Origin: Algoriphagus litoralis
GTDB lineage: Bacteria > Bacteroidota > Bacteroidia > Cytophagales > Cyclobacteriaceae
Direction: 5' to 3'
Length of the DNA: 64,000 bases
NCBI RefSeq assembly: GCF_003259255.1
Contig: NZ_QGOL01000011.1
Span: forward strand, 124,001-188,000
Numbering within the stretch: the first letter of the stretch is position 1; each line of letters starts with the position of its first letter. Made by a program: the position numbers and the translations under genes. Shown here piece after piece: positions 1-7,577 of this stretch. Below the pieces are notes generated by a model. That model was not told the DNA's origin and did no database searches. It saw only the letters and a list, made by a program, of their open reading frames with translations.

Positions 1-296
1 TCTATCATTTTTTTCGAAATGCTGTTTTTATATAGATCTTCAATAGGAAAGCATAAGTCAAAGTCGTTCCAGTCGAGATTGCCATCTTTGACTTTAAAGC
101 TTTGGAATAACTCCTCGTTTAAATATTTCTGGATCGCAGAATGATTGGATTCTTCTAAAAATGGTTTGAAATCAACAAGAATTTTGTGGCCATCATTGAA
201 AGTCAAGCGGATGGCAAAATCTCCGATGAAATTTGCTTCAGCAATTGCTAAATGATCTTGATCCTTTTCTGTATAATATCGCTCGGTGATTTTCAT
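1..296 (-). CDS. DUF2442-like protein, 3' end cut by window edge
   Basis: The frame opens with an ATG at 296 and reads through base 1 without a stop, giving about 98 residues with the C-terminus outside the window. The protein starts MKITERYYTE and contains the pattern RLTFNDGHKILVDFKPFLE, which resembles the DUF2442 family (small proteins with a strand-rich N-terminus, function not established). The ATG lies only 3 bases after the stop of the DUF4160 gene, so the two are almost certainly co-transcribed. DUF4160 and DUF2442 genes are commonly paired in bacterial genomes and are suspected, not proven, to be toxin-antitoxin-like. Family assignment is by recall of motif and pairing. Confidence 0.75.
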   Translation of the reverse strand, partial: MKITERYYTEKDQDHLAIAEANFIGDFAIRLTFNDGHKILVDFKPFLEESNHSAIQKYLNEELFQSFKVKDGNLDWNDFDLCFPIEDLYKNSISKKMI

Positions 297-299
297 GGC

Positions 300-602
300 C
301 TAAAGTTTCCGGGTAATTTTTTCAAAGCTAATTTCCTTGTTGTAAACGAAATAGTCAACCCATTTGGACACTACTTTTTCAGAATAAATTTCCAGAAATT
401 CCTTAAGGCTGTTAAGATCGCTCCCTTTTAGGGGTTTCTTTCCTTTCACATTTGTAAGTATAATTTCTTTAATCAACCCACCTTGGATGATTATCTCGGC
501 CTTACTTTCAAATTCTCCTTTTCGGGCATGAACATGGATTGGTTCATGCTCATTGGAATAAAAGAACAAGATAATTCCGAGGTATTCATAAATTTTAGGC
601 AT
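300..602 (-). CDS. DUF4160 domain-containing protein
   Basis: A 100-residue protein with the features of DUF4160: an early hydrophobic strand (YLGIILFFYSNE), the hallmark EHEPIHVHAR segment near residues 18-27, and a strand-loop-helix core ending in a helix with WVDYF. The length matches the whole family, so the gene is complete. The reaction is unknown. The conserved HxHxR-like histidines suggest metal or nucleic-acid contact, but that is inference. It is the first gene of a two-gene unit, and the DUF2442-like gene starts 3 bases after its stop. The gene is more AT-rich than the operons to its right, in keeping with an accessory patch. Confidence 0.85.
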   Translation of the reverse strand: MPKIYEYLGIILFFYSNEHEPIHVHARKGEFESKAEIIIQGGLIKEIILTNVKGKKPLKGSDLNSLKEFLEIYSEKVVSKWVDYFVYNKEISFEKITRKL

Positions 603-647
603 GGTTCGGTATTTATTTAGTTCTTTTTCAGAGTCTTAAATATATAT

Positions 648-735
648 TCATTTCTCATAAAGTCCATTTGCCACCAACCCCTGCACCTCCTCAAATCCCT
701 GATAGGCACAGTTCACCGCTTCAGAATCTTCGACT
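648..735 (-). pseudogene. Remnant of the nagZ 3' end (about 28 codons)
   Basis: Read on the minus strand, this stretch encodes EDSEAVNCAYQGFEEVQG followed by LVANGLYEK and a TGA at 650-648. The intact NagZ at 1822-3324 ends EDFEAVVCAYQGFEEVQG then VVAKTLQEL. At DNA level, 670-731 aligns to 1844-1905 over 62 bases without gaps and with 6 mismatches. No start codon or upstream body of the gene is present, so this is a decayed or transplanted gene tail and not a functional gene. See the repeat entry at 670-778 for the odd order of the copied segments. Confidence 0.8.
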
Positions 736-778
736 GGCGCATACCCTCCAAGGGACTTAAAGCCATTGGAGGGTTTTG
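670..778. repeat. Permuted copy of the nagZ end and terminator
   Basis: Two blocks match the region around the nagZ stop codon. Bases 670-731 match 1844-1905, and bases 745-778 match 1810-1843 (34 bases, 5 mismatches). At the nagZ end the two blocks are directly adjacent in the order 1810-1843 then 1844-1905. Here the order is swapped, with 13 unrelated bases between. Both copies have the same orientation, so they form direct repeats that frame 779-1809. The 745-778 block keeps the inverted repeat CCTCCAA..TTGGAGG and may still terminate transcription. Confidence 0.75.
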
Positions 779-827
779 TCATTTTTGGAAGTCAATTCAA
801 AAAAATCCAGAATTAGGTATGAAAAAA

Positions 828-1109
828 TTACAAGCTTGCTTTTAATTGGAAGTTTTCCCCGATTGCCCGAATCACTTTTAGAATGGTTTCAAACTGAGGT
901 TTGGAATCTGGGGAGAGTGCTTTGTAAAGGCTTGGACGGCTGAGACCCGTTTGTTCAGCAATGCGTGACATTCCTATCGCTTTTGCCACATGGCCAAGCG
1001 CAACGATGATTTCTTGGGCATTTCCTTTTTCGAGTACCGTATTTAAGTATTCCTGAACCATCTCCTCATCATCGAGGTACTCGGCAATGTCAAATTTTGT
1101 AGATTTCAT
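828..1109 (-). CDS. Antitoxin-like HTH protein (HigA/addiction-module antidote family), no toxin partner
   Basis: A 93-residue protein with the architecture of the short addiction-module antidote family. The N-terminus (KFDIAEYLDDEEMVQEYLN) is acidic. It is followed by a helix-turn-helix of the XRE/Cro type around residues 45-70 (MSRIAEQTGLSRPSLYKAL), with the family-typical ending on F-TILKVI-A-G. These proteins normally bind DNA and neutralise a RelE/HigB-like toxin encoded directly upstream. Here the upstream neighbour is an unrelated small membrane protein whose stop is 1 base away, and no toxin-like frame is visible on either side. It is either a solitary antitoxin or regulator, or the surviving half of a broken module. 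It bears no close resemblance to the HigA-like protein at 26713-27024. Confidence 0.85.
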   Translation of the reverse strand: MKSTKFDIAEYLDDEEMVQEYLNTVLEKGNAQEIIVALGHVAKAIGMSRIAEQTGLSRPSLYKALSPDSKPQFETILKVIRAIGENFQLKASL

Positions 1110-1110
1110 T

Positions 1111-1509
1111 TTAGTTAGAGCAATCTAAAAAGCCCTCATCTTTCGTTTTTTTAAGAGATAAAAGAGCATTGTCTTTTAAAACATATTTCGAATCCAATAA
1201 ATCATCATCAATTTCTGGACTCAACTCAAGAAAATTCCCATTGATATTCCAAGTCCCTGAAATGTATCCTTTCGACTGACTACACCCATTGTAGCTAAAA
1301 CGGAATGTGCTGTCTTTCAATAACACTAATGATTTGCCATAAAGCCCATGCTCTCCACAATAAGATCTGTAAACATTTAGATTTAGGGTTTCATTTGTAT
1401 AAAAAAGTAGAAATCCAGATAGTATAGATGAAATAGAAATGATTCCAATAAGAGTTGTAGCTCTTTTCGGAGCATTTGACTGTCTCGCTTTAGAAAAAAT
1501 CCGCTTCAT
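1111..1509 (-). CDS. Small membrane-anchored hypothetical protein with a lipocalin-like C-terminal half
   Basis: A 132-residue protein of unknown function. Residues 1-17 are basic. A single hydrophobic segment follows at about residues 19-37 (ATTLIGIISISSILSGFLLF), fitting a signal anchor or uncleaved signal. The rest has four cysteines and a strand-turn pattern (GYISGTWNINGNFLELSPE) seen in small Bacteroidota lipocalin-like or NlpE-like beta proteins. I cannot assign a family. Its stop is 1 base before the start of the HTH gene at 1109, so they form one transcript. Whether the pair works together is unknown. Base composition is AT-rich like the rest of this patch. Confidence 0.7.
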   Translation of the reverse strand: MKRIFSKARQSNAPKRATTLIGIISISSILSGFLLFYTNETLNLNVYRSYCGEHGLYGKSLVLLKDSTFRFSYNGCSQSKGYISGTWNINGNFLELSPEIDDDLLDSKYVLKDNALLSLKKTKDEGFLDCSN

Positions 1510-1800
1510 AAATTTTTTCTTTGTGGGGGTTTTACCTAAGATATAATGTAATTTTTAATTATTCATTTTAAATGATTTGGTTTCAAGCAATAGACAAAAG
1601 TTTTTGCAACTGGATGAATGTAAATGGCATATTCCGAAAGAAAAAACTTGTAATTCTCTTCCTCTCGAAACAAGTTTTCAAGCCCATTTGCATAAGATCA
1701 AACATGGAAAAAAGTACCAGATTCAAATTGAGCTTTTGGTGTGGGCATTCTGAGAAATTTAATTCAATTTACTCTTCAATAATAATAAGTAAAAAATAAA
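1510..1800. other. AT-rich intergenic stretch without a convincing gene
   Basis: About 290 bases between the nagZ terminator and the small membrane protein gene. A plus-strand frame at 1572-1799 is open but has no recognisable protein features. Another plus frame across about 1596-1748 reads QKFLQLDECKWHIPKEK, which has no start and a stop after about 50 codons, so it could be a decayed gene. The promoter for the minus-strand pair at 1111-1509 and 828-1109 should lie at the left end, but I see no clear TAnnTTTG box. Confidence 0.4.
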
Positions 1801-1842
1801 CTCTCCAATCCTCCAAGAGACTTAAAGCTCCTGGAGAGTTTT
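1801..1842 (-). terminator. Terminator of the murein-recycling operon
   Basis: On the minus strand the arms ACTCTCCA and TGGAGAGT can pair around the nagZ stop codon and are followed by TTATTTTTT. The hairpin overlaps the last codons of nagZ. Confidence 0.6.
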
Positions 1843-1905
1843 GGCCACCACCCCCTGCACCTCCTCAAACCCCTGATAGGCACACACCACCGCTTCAAAA
1901 TCTTC
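1810..1905. repeat. Right-hand copy of the direct repeat (nagZ end)
   Basis: This is the contiguous 96-base segment, made of terminator and the last codons of nagZ, of which a permuted and diverged copy lies at 670-778. Confidence 0.7.
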
Positions 1906-3324
1906 CAGATTTCCTAGGTGCTTTAACGCCAAAGGATTCCCAAAGTGGATCAAAATACAAGGTTTGCTTTTAGCCAATTCATTGATTTCATCCAGTACGG
2001 TTTGATCCATCCCGAATTGATTCAGTGGCTTATGACTTGGGACAAAAACAGCCAAAATCACTTTTTCTGCCTGATCGAAAGATGAAATTGAAAGATTCAG
2101 CTGCTGGGAAAAAAGACTTGGGTTTTGGGTGAAAAATTCCCGGTAACCCAGTTTTTCGTCTTTTGCCAAAGTCTCAAGTTCGGCGGGATTTATCTCACCT
2201 GAAAGCACAGAAACATAATTTTCTGCCAGGTCTTTTTGGAGTTGGGAATAGCTTTCCCAGTCGAAGGATGGAACTTCAAGGTGCTTGCTTTCCATCACGC
2301 CCAAGCGTTTTTTCAAGGCCATGACTTTTTCAAAAACCGCCTCCACTTCAGAATCAGTGGCATGTTTAGCAATTTTTTCAATTCCATCCTTTACATGATC
2401 AGAAAAGCACAGGATGTCATTTCCTGCATAGAAAGCCTGCCATTCGAGTTCCCCAGGCTCGGGATGAAGATTGGCAACTGCTTTCATATTTAGCGCATCA
2501 GAGATCACTAAGCCATTGAAACCCATTTCGCCTTTCAGCAAGTCAGTAATCAACTCTCGGCTGATGCTTGCCGGGATGTCTTTTCCTCCGGTCAAAGCAG
2601 GCACAGCCAAGTGTCCAACCATGATCATCTCCACCCCTCGGTCGATGCCATATTGAAAGGGAAGCAATTCCTCCGCTGCGAGTTCAGCTTTGGTTTTATG
2701 CAAAATCGGCAAACCCAAATGCGAATCCGTGGCCGTGTCTCCATGTCCTGGGAAATGTTTCAAACAGGCTCCGATTCCAGCTTTTTTCATTCCTGTGTAG
2801 CCGGCAAATGCTAATTCGGCAACTTTCTCCGCTTGATCTCCAAAGGAGCGGTACCCGATCACGGGATTATTTGGATTGGTGTTCACATCGGCGCAGGGAG
2901 CGAGGTTCAGGTGAATACCGGATCGCTTCATATCCATTCCCATGAGATATCCGACTTCTTCCACCCAAGTAGAAGCATCTTTTTTTAAGGCTCCCAATGT
3001 AATGGCAAAAGGATATTGAGGCGTCTTTTCTACCCGCATTGCCAAGCCGTATTCTCCGTCAATACTGATCAATAAAGGAATTTTGGAAATGGCTTGGTAG
3101 CGATTGATCAGGCTAATCATCTTCTCAAAAGTGCCGGTGACATCCAAAACTTCTGCTCGTTTTTCGAAGTTGGCAGCAGCGGAATGACGGCTATGAAAAA
3201 AGGTCAAACCTCCAATTTCTTGCTCGCGAATCAAGCTTTCGATAGCTCGATAATTTTCTTCTGTATCGTGAATAAAAGCCGCAGGAGAGAAGCATTGGGC
3301 GATTTTTTGAAGTTTGTTCATCAT
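1822..3324 (-). CDS. nagZ: Glycoside hydrolase family 3 beta-N-acetylhexosaminidase, NagZ-like
   Basis: About 500 residues. GH3 NagZ enzymes remove GlcNAc from anhydro-muropeptides in the cytoplasm. The family signature KHFPGHGD is at about 189-196, with the catalytic D-S-H dyad loop at 200-202. SDALNMKA carries the nucleophile Asp at about 276. There is no signal peptide, which fits a cytoplasmic recycling enzyme. It is longer than classic NagZ (about 340 residues): after the TIM barrel a C-terminal domain of about 150 residues follows, as in many Bacteroidota GH3 proteins. I chose the ATG at 3324 (a second ATG is at 3321) because longer frames run into an intergenic inverted repeat and need TTG. 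It is the last gene of the recycling operon, after the AmpG-like permease. Confidence 0.9.
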   Translation of the reverse strand: MMNKLQKIAQCFSPAAFIHDTEENYRAIESLIREQEIGGLTFFHSRHSAAANFEKRAEVLDVTGTFEKMISLINRYQAISKIPLLISIDGEYGLAMRVEKTPQYPFAITLGALKKDASTWVEEVGYLMGMDMKRSGIHLNLAPCADVNTNPNNPVIGYRSFGDQAEKVAELAFAGYTGMKKAGIGACLKHFPGHGDTATDSHLGLPILHKTKAELAAEELLPFQYGIDRGVEMIMVGHLAVPALTGGKDIPASISRELITDLLKGEMGFNGLVISDALNMKAVANLHPEPGELEWQAFYAGNDILCFSDHVKDGIEKIAKHATDSEVEAVFEKVMALKKRLGVMESKHLEVPSFDWESYSQLQKDLAENYVSVLSGEINPAELETLAKDEKLGYREFFTQNPSLFSQQLNLSISSFDQAEKVILAVFVPSHKPLNQFGMDQTVLDEINELAKSKPCILIHFGNPLALKHLGNLEDFEAVVCAYQGFEEVQGVVAKTLQEL

Positions 3325-3335
3325 GTTTTCGATTT

Positions 3336-3420
3336 TCTCTTCGACATTCAATATTCAGCGTTCGACATTCATTATTAAAAAAAGGATCGAATATCGAACA
3401 TCGAATGATGAATACTGAAG
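3336..3420. repeat. Imperfect inverted repeat of TTCGACATTCA-type units
   Basis: The left arm contains TTCGACATTCAATATTCA and a second TTCGACATTCATTATT unit. The right arm contains their complements, AATATCGAACATCGAATG and ATGAATACTGAA. It fills the gap between ampG and nagZ, can fold into a long hairpin, and looks like a dispersed low-complexity intergenic repeat of the kind seen in Cytophagales genomes. It might lower read-through or stabilise the upstream mRNA. Confidence 0.65.
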
Positions 3421-3436
3421 TTTTAGAATTATGATT

Positions 3437-4702
3437 TTAGCTTTCCAGCTTTTTGCCAAATTCCCTCGGATACTTTACCACATAGGCCATCACAAATCCC
3501 GGAATCGTCGCGATCACCACCCATACAAAGAAGCCGGGATAGCCCAGCCACTGCTGCATGTAGCCACTCAGCATTCCCGGCAGCATCATTCCCATCGCCA
3601 TAAAGCCCGTTGCTAAGGCATAATGGGCAGTTTTGAAAAGGCCTTCAGCCAAATAAATCAGAAAAACCATATACGCTGCAAATCCAAATCCATAGCCCAA
3701 CTGCTCGATCAAGACCACGCCACCCGCAAAAAAGATATTCTCAGGCTGAAGCCAGGAAAGAAAGACATAACCGATATTGGGGACATTGATCGCAAAAACC
3801 ATCGGCATCATCCATTTGCCCAGGCCATCTCTGGAAATCAATATTCCTCCCAAAATCCCTCCTGCCAAAAGTGCAATCACGCCAAGCGTTCCATAAAGAA
3901 AACCAACATCAGTCACACTGAGTCCAAGTCCTCCTTCTGCTCTTTCGTCCAAAAAGAAGGGCGAGGCCATCTTCACCAATTGCGATTCACCAAGTCGATA
4001 AAGCAATACAAAACCGAGTGATATACCGATGTTTTTCTTGGTGAAAAAGGTCGAAAAGACCTTTCCGAAACTCGGTTGATCCGCTCGTGCCACCCGCTCT
4101 TCAATGACATTTGGCGTGCTGAAATAATTGATCAGCGTCAGCGTCAGCATCAAGGCAGCAACAATGATCATCGTCCAGGACCAAGCTTTGGCAGGATCGC
4201 CAAAGTGAGTTTCCAAATTTCCAGCGATGATCACAATCAATCCTTGGCCAGTGATCATCCCGACTCGGTAGAACGTGCTTCGCATTCCCACGAAGAAGCT
4301 TTGTTGATCAGGCTTCAATGCGATCAGATACATGCCGTCCGAAGCGATATCATTGGTAGCTGAAGCAAAGGCCCCCATCCAGAAAAATGCCAGTGTAATC
4401 GTGAAAAAGTGGCTCGTACCTGTAGTCAATCCCACTCCTAGGAATGCCAAAGCCAAGATCAGCTGCATGCTGAGAAACCATTTCTTCTTGTTCCCAAAAA
4501 GCTCCAAAATCGGGCTCCAGATTGGTTTGATCACCCAGGGAAGGTAAAGAAAGGAGGTGTAAAGTCCGATGTCAGCGTTGGAAACTCCAAGGCTTTTGTA
4601 CATGATTACCGAGACGGTAATGATGATGACGTAAGGAAGTGACTCCGTAAGGTAAAGTGAAGGAACCCAAAACCATGGGTTTTTTGAAGTGTTTTGGGTC
4701 AT
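3437..4702 (-). CDS. ampG: AmpG-like major facilitator permease for anhydro-muropeptides
   Basis: A 421-residue protein of alternating hydrophobic stretches consistent with 12 membrane helices and an MFS fold. The start (NPWFWVPSLYLTESLPYVI) and the loop SPILELFGNKKKW are typical of AmpG/muropeptide permeases, which import GlcNAc-anhydroMurNAc peptides through the inner membrane. The ATG at 4702 overlaps the TGA of the GNAT gene in an ATGA arrangement, so the two are translationally coupled. NagZ lies just downstream, and an amidase and a glycan hydrolase lie upstream, which strongly supports the substrate assignment. Transport of other sugars cannot be excluded by sequence alone. Confidence 0.87.
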   Translation of the reverse strand: MTQNTSKNPWFWVPSLYLTESLPYVIIITVSVIMYKSLGVSNADIGLYTSFLYLPWVIKPIWSPILELFGNKKKWFLSMQLILALAFLGVGLTTGTSHFFTITLAFFWMGAFASATNDIASDGMYLIALKPDQQSFFVGMRSTFYRVGMITGQGLIVIIAGNLETHFGDPAKAWSWTMIIVAALMLTLTLINYFSTPNVIEERVARADQPSFGKVFSTFFTKKNIGISLGFVLLYRLGESQLVKMASPFFLDERAEGGLGLSVTDVGFLYGTLGVIALLAGGILGGILISRDGLGKWMMPMVFAINVPNIGYVFLSWLQPENIFFAGGVVLIEQLGYGFGFAAYMVFLIYLAEGLFKTAHYALATGFMAMGMMLPGMLSGYMQQWLGYPGFFVWVVIATIPGFVMAYVVKYPREFGKKLES

Positions 4703-5178
4703 GCTTTTCGGAGTAAATTTTGGTAAATGCTGATTTCGGAGCCTTCAATCGTTTTGGCTCCGACTGCTTTTTCATAAAACTCAGCAGGTCCCACTCCCCC
4801 AATGATCGCGTAGGCGTACCCCATTTCCCGAAGGGATTCCAGAGATTTCACCAAAAGAACTTTGCCGATTCCCTTCCCTCGCTCTGACTCCAACGTACCT
4901 GTTGGTCCGAAGAAATTCCGTGCCGTGCTTTCATAGCAGGCAAATCCTAGAATCCGGTTTCCCCGCTGTGCAATCCAACAGGAAACGGGTTGCCGGGAAA
5001 AAGCAACTTCCACTTCAGATTGCCAATAGGCGCCAAACTGCTCCATGACCCATTCGCTGACCAGATGTTTTTCGGGTGCAATTGCCCTTCGAAAGACGAT
5101 TTTTTCCTTTTCCAGCAGCTTCTTTTCTAATTCAGCGACTTCGGGAAGTTCTAGCAAGCGGACGAGCATGTCTTTCAT
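4699..5178 (-). CDS. GNAT-family N-acetyltransferase in the murein operon
   Basis: A 159-residue single-domain GNAT. The acetyl-CoA pyrophosphate loop is visible as ERGKGIGKVLL at about residues 98-108, preceded by a strand pair (RILGFACYES, FFGPTGTL). A C-terminal Y-AIIGGVGPAEFYEKAVG segment is typical of the fold. Substrate unknown. It overlaps its neighbours by 4 bases on both sides (ATGA at 5178-5175 and at 4702-4699), so it is co-translated with the DigH-like glycosidase and AmpG. That tight placement suggests a role in handling imported amino sugars or peptides, or in modifying a wall precursor, but this is inference from context only. Confidence 0.87.
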   Translation of the reverse strand: MKDMLVRLLELPEVAELEKKLLEKEKIVFRRAIAPEKHLVSEWVMEQFGAYWQSEVEVAFSRQPVSCWIAQRGNRILGFACYESTARNFFGPTGTLESERGKGIGKVLLVKSLESLREMGYAYAIIGGVGPAEFYEKAVGAKTIEGSEISIYQNLLRKA

Positions 5179-6818
5179 GGGCGGGTGGATTTTGGGGTTT
5201 GGAAGACCTGAGTCTGGACGATTCTACCAAAATGATCGATCCAGCGGATGGCGAGATATTCGGTATTCAAGCTCGGCACTTCTAAATATCGCACTCTCGA
5301 TCCACCTACCCAAGCCGTGTGGATAATTGCATCATGGAGTGTGTTGAGGTCATTTCCTCCTTGGACCATGGCATAGCGAATCGCGGGATCCAGCGGTTTT
5401 TCCAAGTTGATTTGGGTTTTCTCCGAGTTGGTTTTTACATCAAAAACGACCGGAATCTCAATTACCGAAGCGGATTTTGGGGAAAAGGCAGGAGGTAAAG
5501 TTGGCTTGTCGTAAACTTCCTTCTTCAGCAAATCAGCAATGTCCTGATTTTTGACATAGAGCGATTTGGCTGAGAAAAAGGCGTTTCCATTGATTTGGGG
5601 AAAAGTCCGGGTGTAGTTGACTTGCGTGTTCAGTTCGGAAGGAACTTTCCAAGCTTGATCGGAGTCTTCCCGGATTTTGTAAGGGCCGTTTCCAATGTAG
5701 ACATTCGTTTTGTAGCTGTTGTTGGACCACCAATCTGACAGTTTTCGGTAGGAAGCCAGCGGATGCTCCATGCTCCAGTAGAGTTGCGGAATGAGGTAAT
5801 CGATCCAGCCGTTTTTCATCCAGAGTAGGACATCAGCAAAGAGGTCATCGTAATTGGTTTGGCCAGCTCGGGTAGGAGAACCTTTAGGGTCTTTATCCTG
5901 ATTTCTCCAGACACCAAAAGGCGAAATCCCAAACTGAACCCAAGGTTTTTGGCTTTTGATTTCCTGATTCAGTGCAAAAATCAACTCGTTCACATTTTGT
6001 CTTCTCCAATCATCCCGTGTTTGTCCAGGCTTTTTGTATTTGTCAAACGAAGTCTTGTCTGGAAACTCTAGTTTGGGCTCTCGATAGGGATAAAAATAGT
6101 CGTCAAAATGGATGGCATCCACATCATAATTGACCACAACTTCTCGGATTATTGCCAGCAGATGATTTTTCACCTCTGGCAATCCCGGGTCATAGTACCA
6201 TTTGGTCCCATACTTCAGCATCCAGTTTCGATGTTTGTTGTAGTCGTGCTCGGAGCTGAGTTCTTCTGTTTTCAGATCCATTGTGGCCCGGTAGGGATTG
6301 AGCCAAGCATGAAATTCCAAGCCACGATCATGCGCTTCTTTGATCATCCAGGTTAGGGGATTTTCTTGGGTTTTTGGGGCTTGACCTTGTTTGCCAGTTA
6401 AATATTTGGACCAAGGAGCGAGATTACTCGGGTAAAATGCATCGCCTGAAGTGCGAATCTGTACGATCACTGCGTTGAAATTCAGGTTTTTATAATAGTC
6501 TAAAAGTTTGACAAACTCAAGCTTTTGGACTTCCCAAGGGGAATCCGGTGATACTGGCCAGTCGATATTGGCAACTGTAGCAATCCATACCCCACGGAAT
6601 TCTCTAGGAATGTCAGGCATCCGGAAAGCGAGTGGACTCAAGGCAACCGAAGGCTGTGGAAATGTCTTGACAGGTAAAGTTTCGCTCGTCTTAGGTGGGG
6701 TAGTAGAAACGGAAGGATTAGGCTTTTGAGCTTGTGGTACAGGTTTTTTGGTTTTGCAGGATGCAAAAAGAACAATCGAAATTAAAAATAGGGAAAGATA
6801 CTTTAGAAGGGATTGCAT
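5175..6818 (-). CDS. DigH/YddW-like lipoprotein glycosidase (GHL10, DUF187)
   Basis: 547 residues with a lipoprotein signal (LLKYLSLFLISIVLFASC, Cys about 21) and then a Pro/Ser/Thr-rich linker. The glycosyl-hydrolase-like 10 domain follows, with REFRGVWIATVANIDWP near residue 75, the conserved LNPYRA loop, HFDDYFYPY, and W-Q-NVNELI. E. coli YddW (DigH) is a lipoprotein that cleaves denuded peptidoglycan strands, and this protein has the same layout. It should sit in the outer membrane or periplasm and trim glycan strands after amidases remove peptides. A C-terminal region of about 130 residues looks beta-rich. The gene starts 8 bases after the amidase stop and overlaps the GNAT gene by 4 bases. 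Confidence 0.87.
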   Translation of the reverse strand: MQSLLKYLSLFLISIVLFASCKTKKPVPQAQKPNPSVSTTPPKTSETLPVKTFPQPSVALSPLAFRMPDIPREFRGVWIATVANIDWPVSPDSPWEVQKLEFVKLLDYYKNLNFNAVIVQIRTSGDAFYPSNLAPWSKYLTGKQGQAPKTQENPLTWMIKEAHDRGLEFHAWLNPYRATMDLKTEELSSEHDYNKHRNWMLKYGTKWYYDPGLPEVKNHLLAIIREVVVNYDVDAIHFDDYFYPYREPKLEFPDKTSFDKYKKPGQTRDDWRRQNVNELIFALNQEIKSQKPWVQFGISPFGVWRNQDKDPKGSPTRAGQTNYDDLFADVLLWMKNGWIDYLIPQLYWSMEHPLASYRKLSDWWSNNSYKTNVYIGNGPYKIREDSDQAWKVPSELNTQVNYTRTFPQINGNAFFSAKSLYVKNQDIADLLKKEVYDKPTLPPAFSPKSASVIEIPVVFDVKTNSEKTQINLEKPLDPAIRYAMVQGGNDLNTLHDAIIHTAWVGGSRVRYLEVPSLNTEYLAIRWIDHFGRIVQTQVFQTPKSTRP

Positions 6819-6826
6819 GGAAGGAA

Positions 6827-7495
6827 TTAGAGCTTGGGAACTGGTTTGAGGTTAAGATCTGAAAGTTTTTTGCGCAGCTGATTCATGAATTTGTCGCCGG
6901 GGTCGGATTTGACGGTGCGGTAGTTGGGGTCAGCTTCTTTCCAGAGGTCTGTCGACTGGAAGTTCTGATACTCATGATGTCCGATGACGTAGTCGATGGG
7001 GTATTTTCGTTTGAGGTAGCGGATCAGCAATTCATTGGATTTAAGTTGTGCTTTGGTCAACGGCATGTTGTCGCTGCCGATGTTTTCGATTCCGATCGCG
7101 AGGTAGTTTAAGCCAATCACGTGCCGAGCAAATGTCGTATCGGGTAAAAATCTGAAAATAGTCCCATCCCGGTCAATTAAGAACTGACTGGAGACATTAA
7201 GATTGCTAGCTCCAGTCAGGTCCGCTCTCCCTCCCAAGGTCGTTGGATTGAAGACATCAAAAGTGACCTCAATATTATCGATCGCGGTCCAATGGACAAC
7301 AACCATCTGCGGTTCAATGGATGCGGAGGTTTTGTCTAAGCCATGTCGTTCTTTTAGATATTGAAGGGAGAGTTGCTCCCGCTCTTCGTTCCAAGTGATC
7401 GGTTTGTCGATAATTCGAAAAGTGGCTTTGGGGCTGCAGGAAAAGGCTAAAAGCAACGCAAAAAAAGAGAGGATTCTGGCTTGGCGGGTTCGCAT
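6827..7495 (-). CDS. N-acetylmuramoyl-L-alanine amidase, AmpD-like (Amidase_2) lipoprotein
   Basis: 222 residues from the ATG at 7495. This start puts a lipobox (LLLAFSC) at about residue 20; a longer frame from 7528 would only add a non-signal leader. The Amidase_2 zinc site can be followed: His68 in VVVHWTA, His173 in YVIGHHEY and Asp198 in VKSDPG, with Glu137 (GIENIG) and Lys196 at the positions used for catalysis in AmpD. The enzyme cuts the MurNAc-L-Ala amide bond of peptidoglycan fragments. Because it is a predicted lipoprotein it probably works in the periplasm, unlike the cytoplasmic E. coli AmpD. It is followed 8 bases later by the DigH-like gene. Confidence 0.9.
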   Translation of the reverse strand: MRTRQARILSFFALLLAFSCSPKATFRIIDKPITWNEEREQLSLQYLKERHGLDKTSASIEPQMVVVHWTAIDNIEVTFDVFNPTTLGGRADLTGASNLNVSSQFLIDRDGTIFRFLPDTTFARHVIGLNYLAIGIENIGSDNMPLTKAQLKSNELLIRYLKRKYPIDYVIGHHEYQNFQSTDLWKEADPNYRTVKSDPGDKFMNQLRKKLSDLNLKPVPKL

Positions 7496-7577
7496 TTCTT
7501 CAGAGTTTGGGGGGTATGTAATCAGCAAGCTAAACTAGCTAGAATTTGGGAGGAAAGGGGCGTTTGGAATCCGGAAT

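Noticed and set aside
1572..1799. Plus-strand frame of 75 codons
   Set aside because: Lys/Ser-rich, no domain, no promoter or ribosome site, and lies in AT-rich DNA. Treated as chance.
3325..3351. N-terminal extension of NagZ from a TTG at 3351
   Set aside because: It reads into the edge of the intergenic inverted repeat; two ATG codons at 3324 and 3321 fit better.
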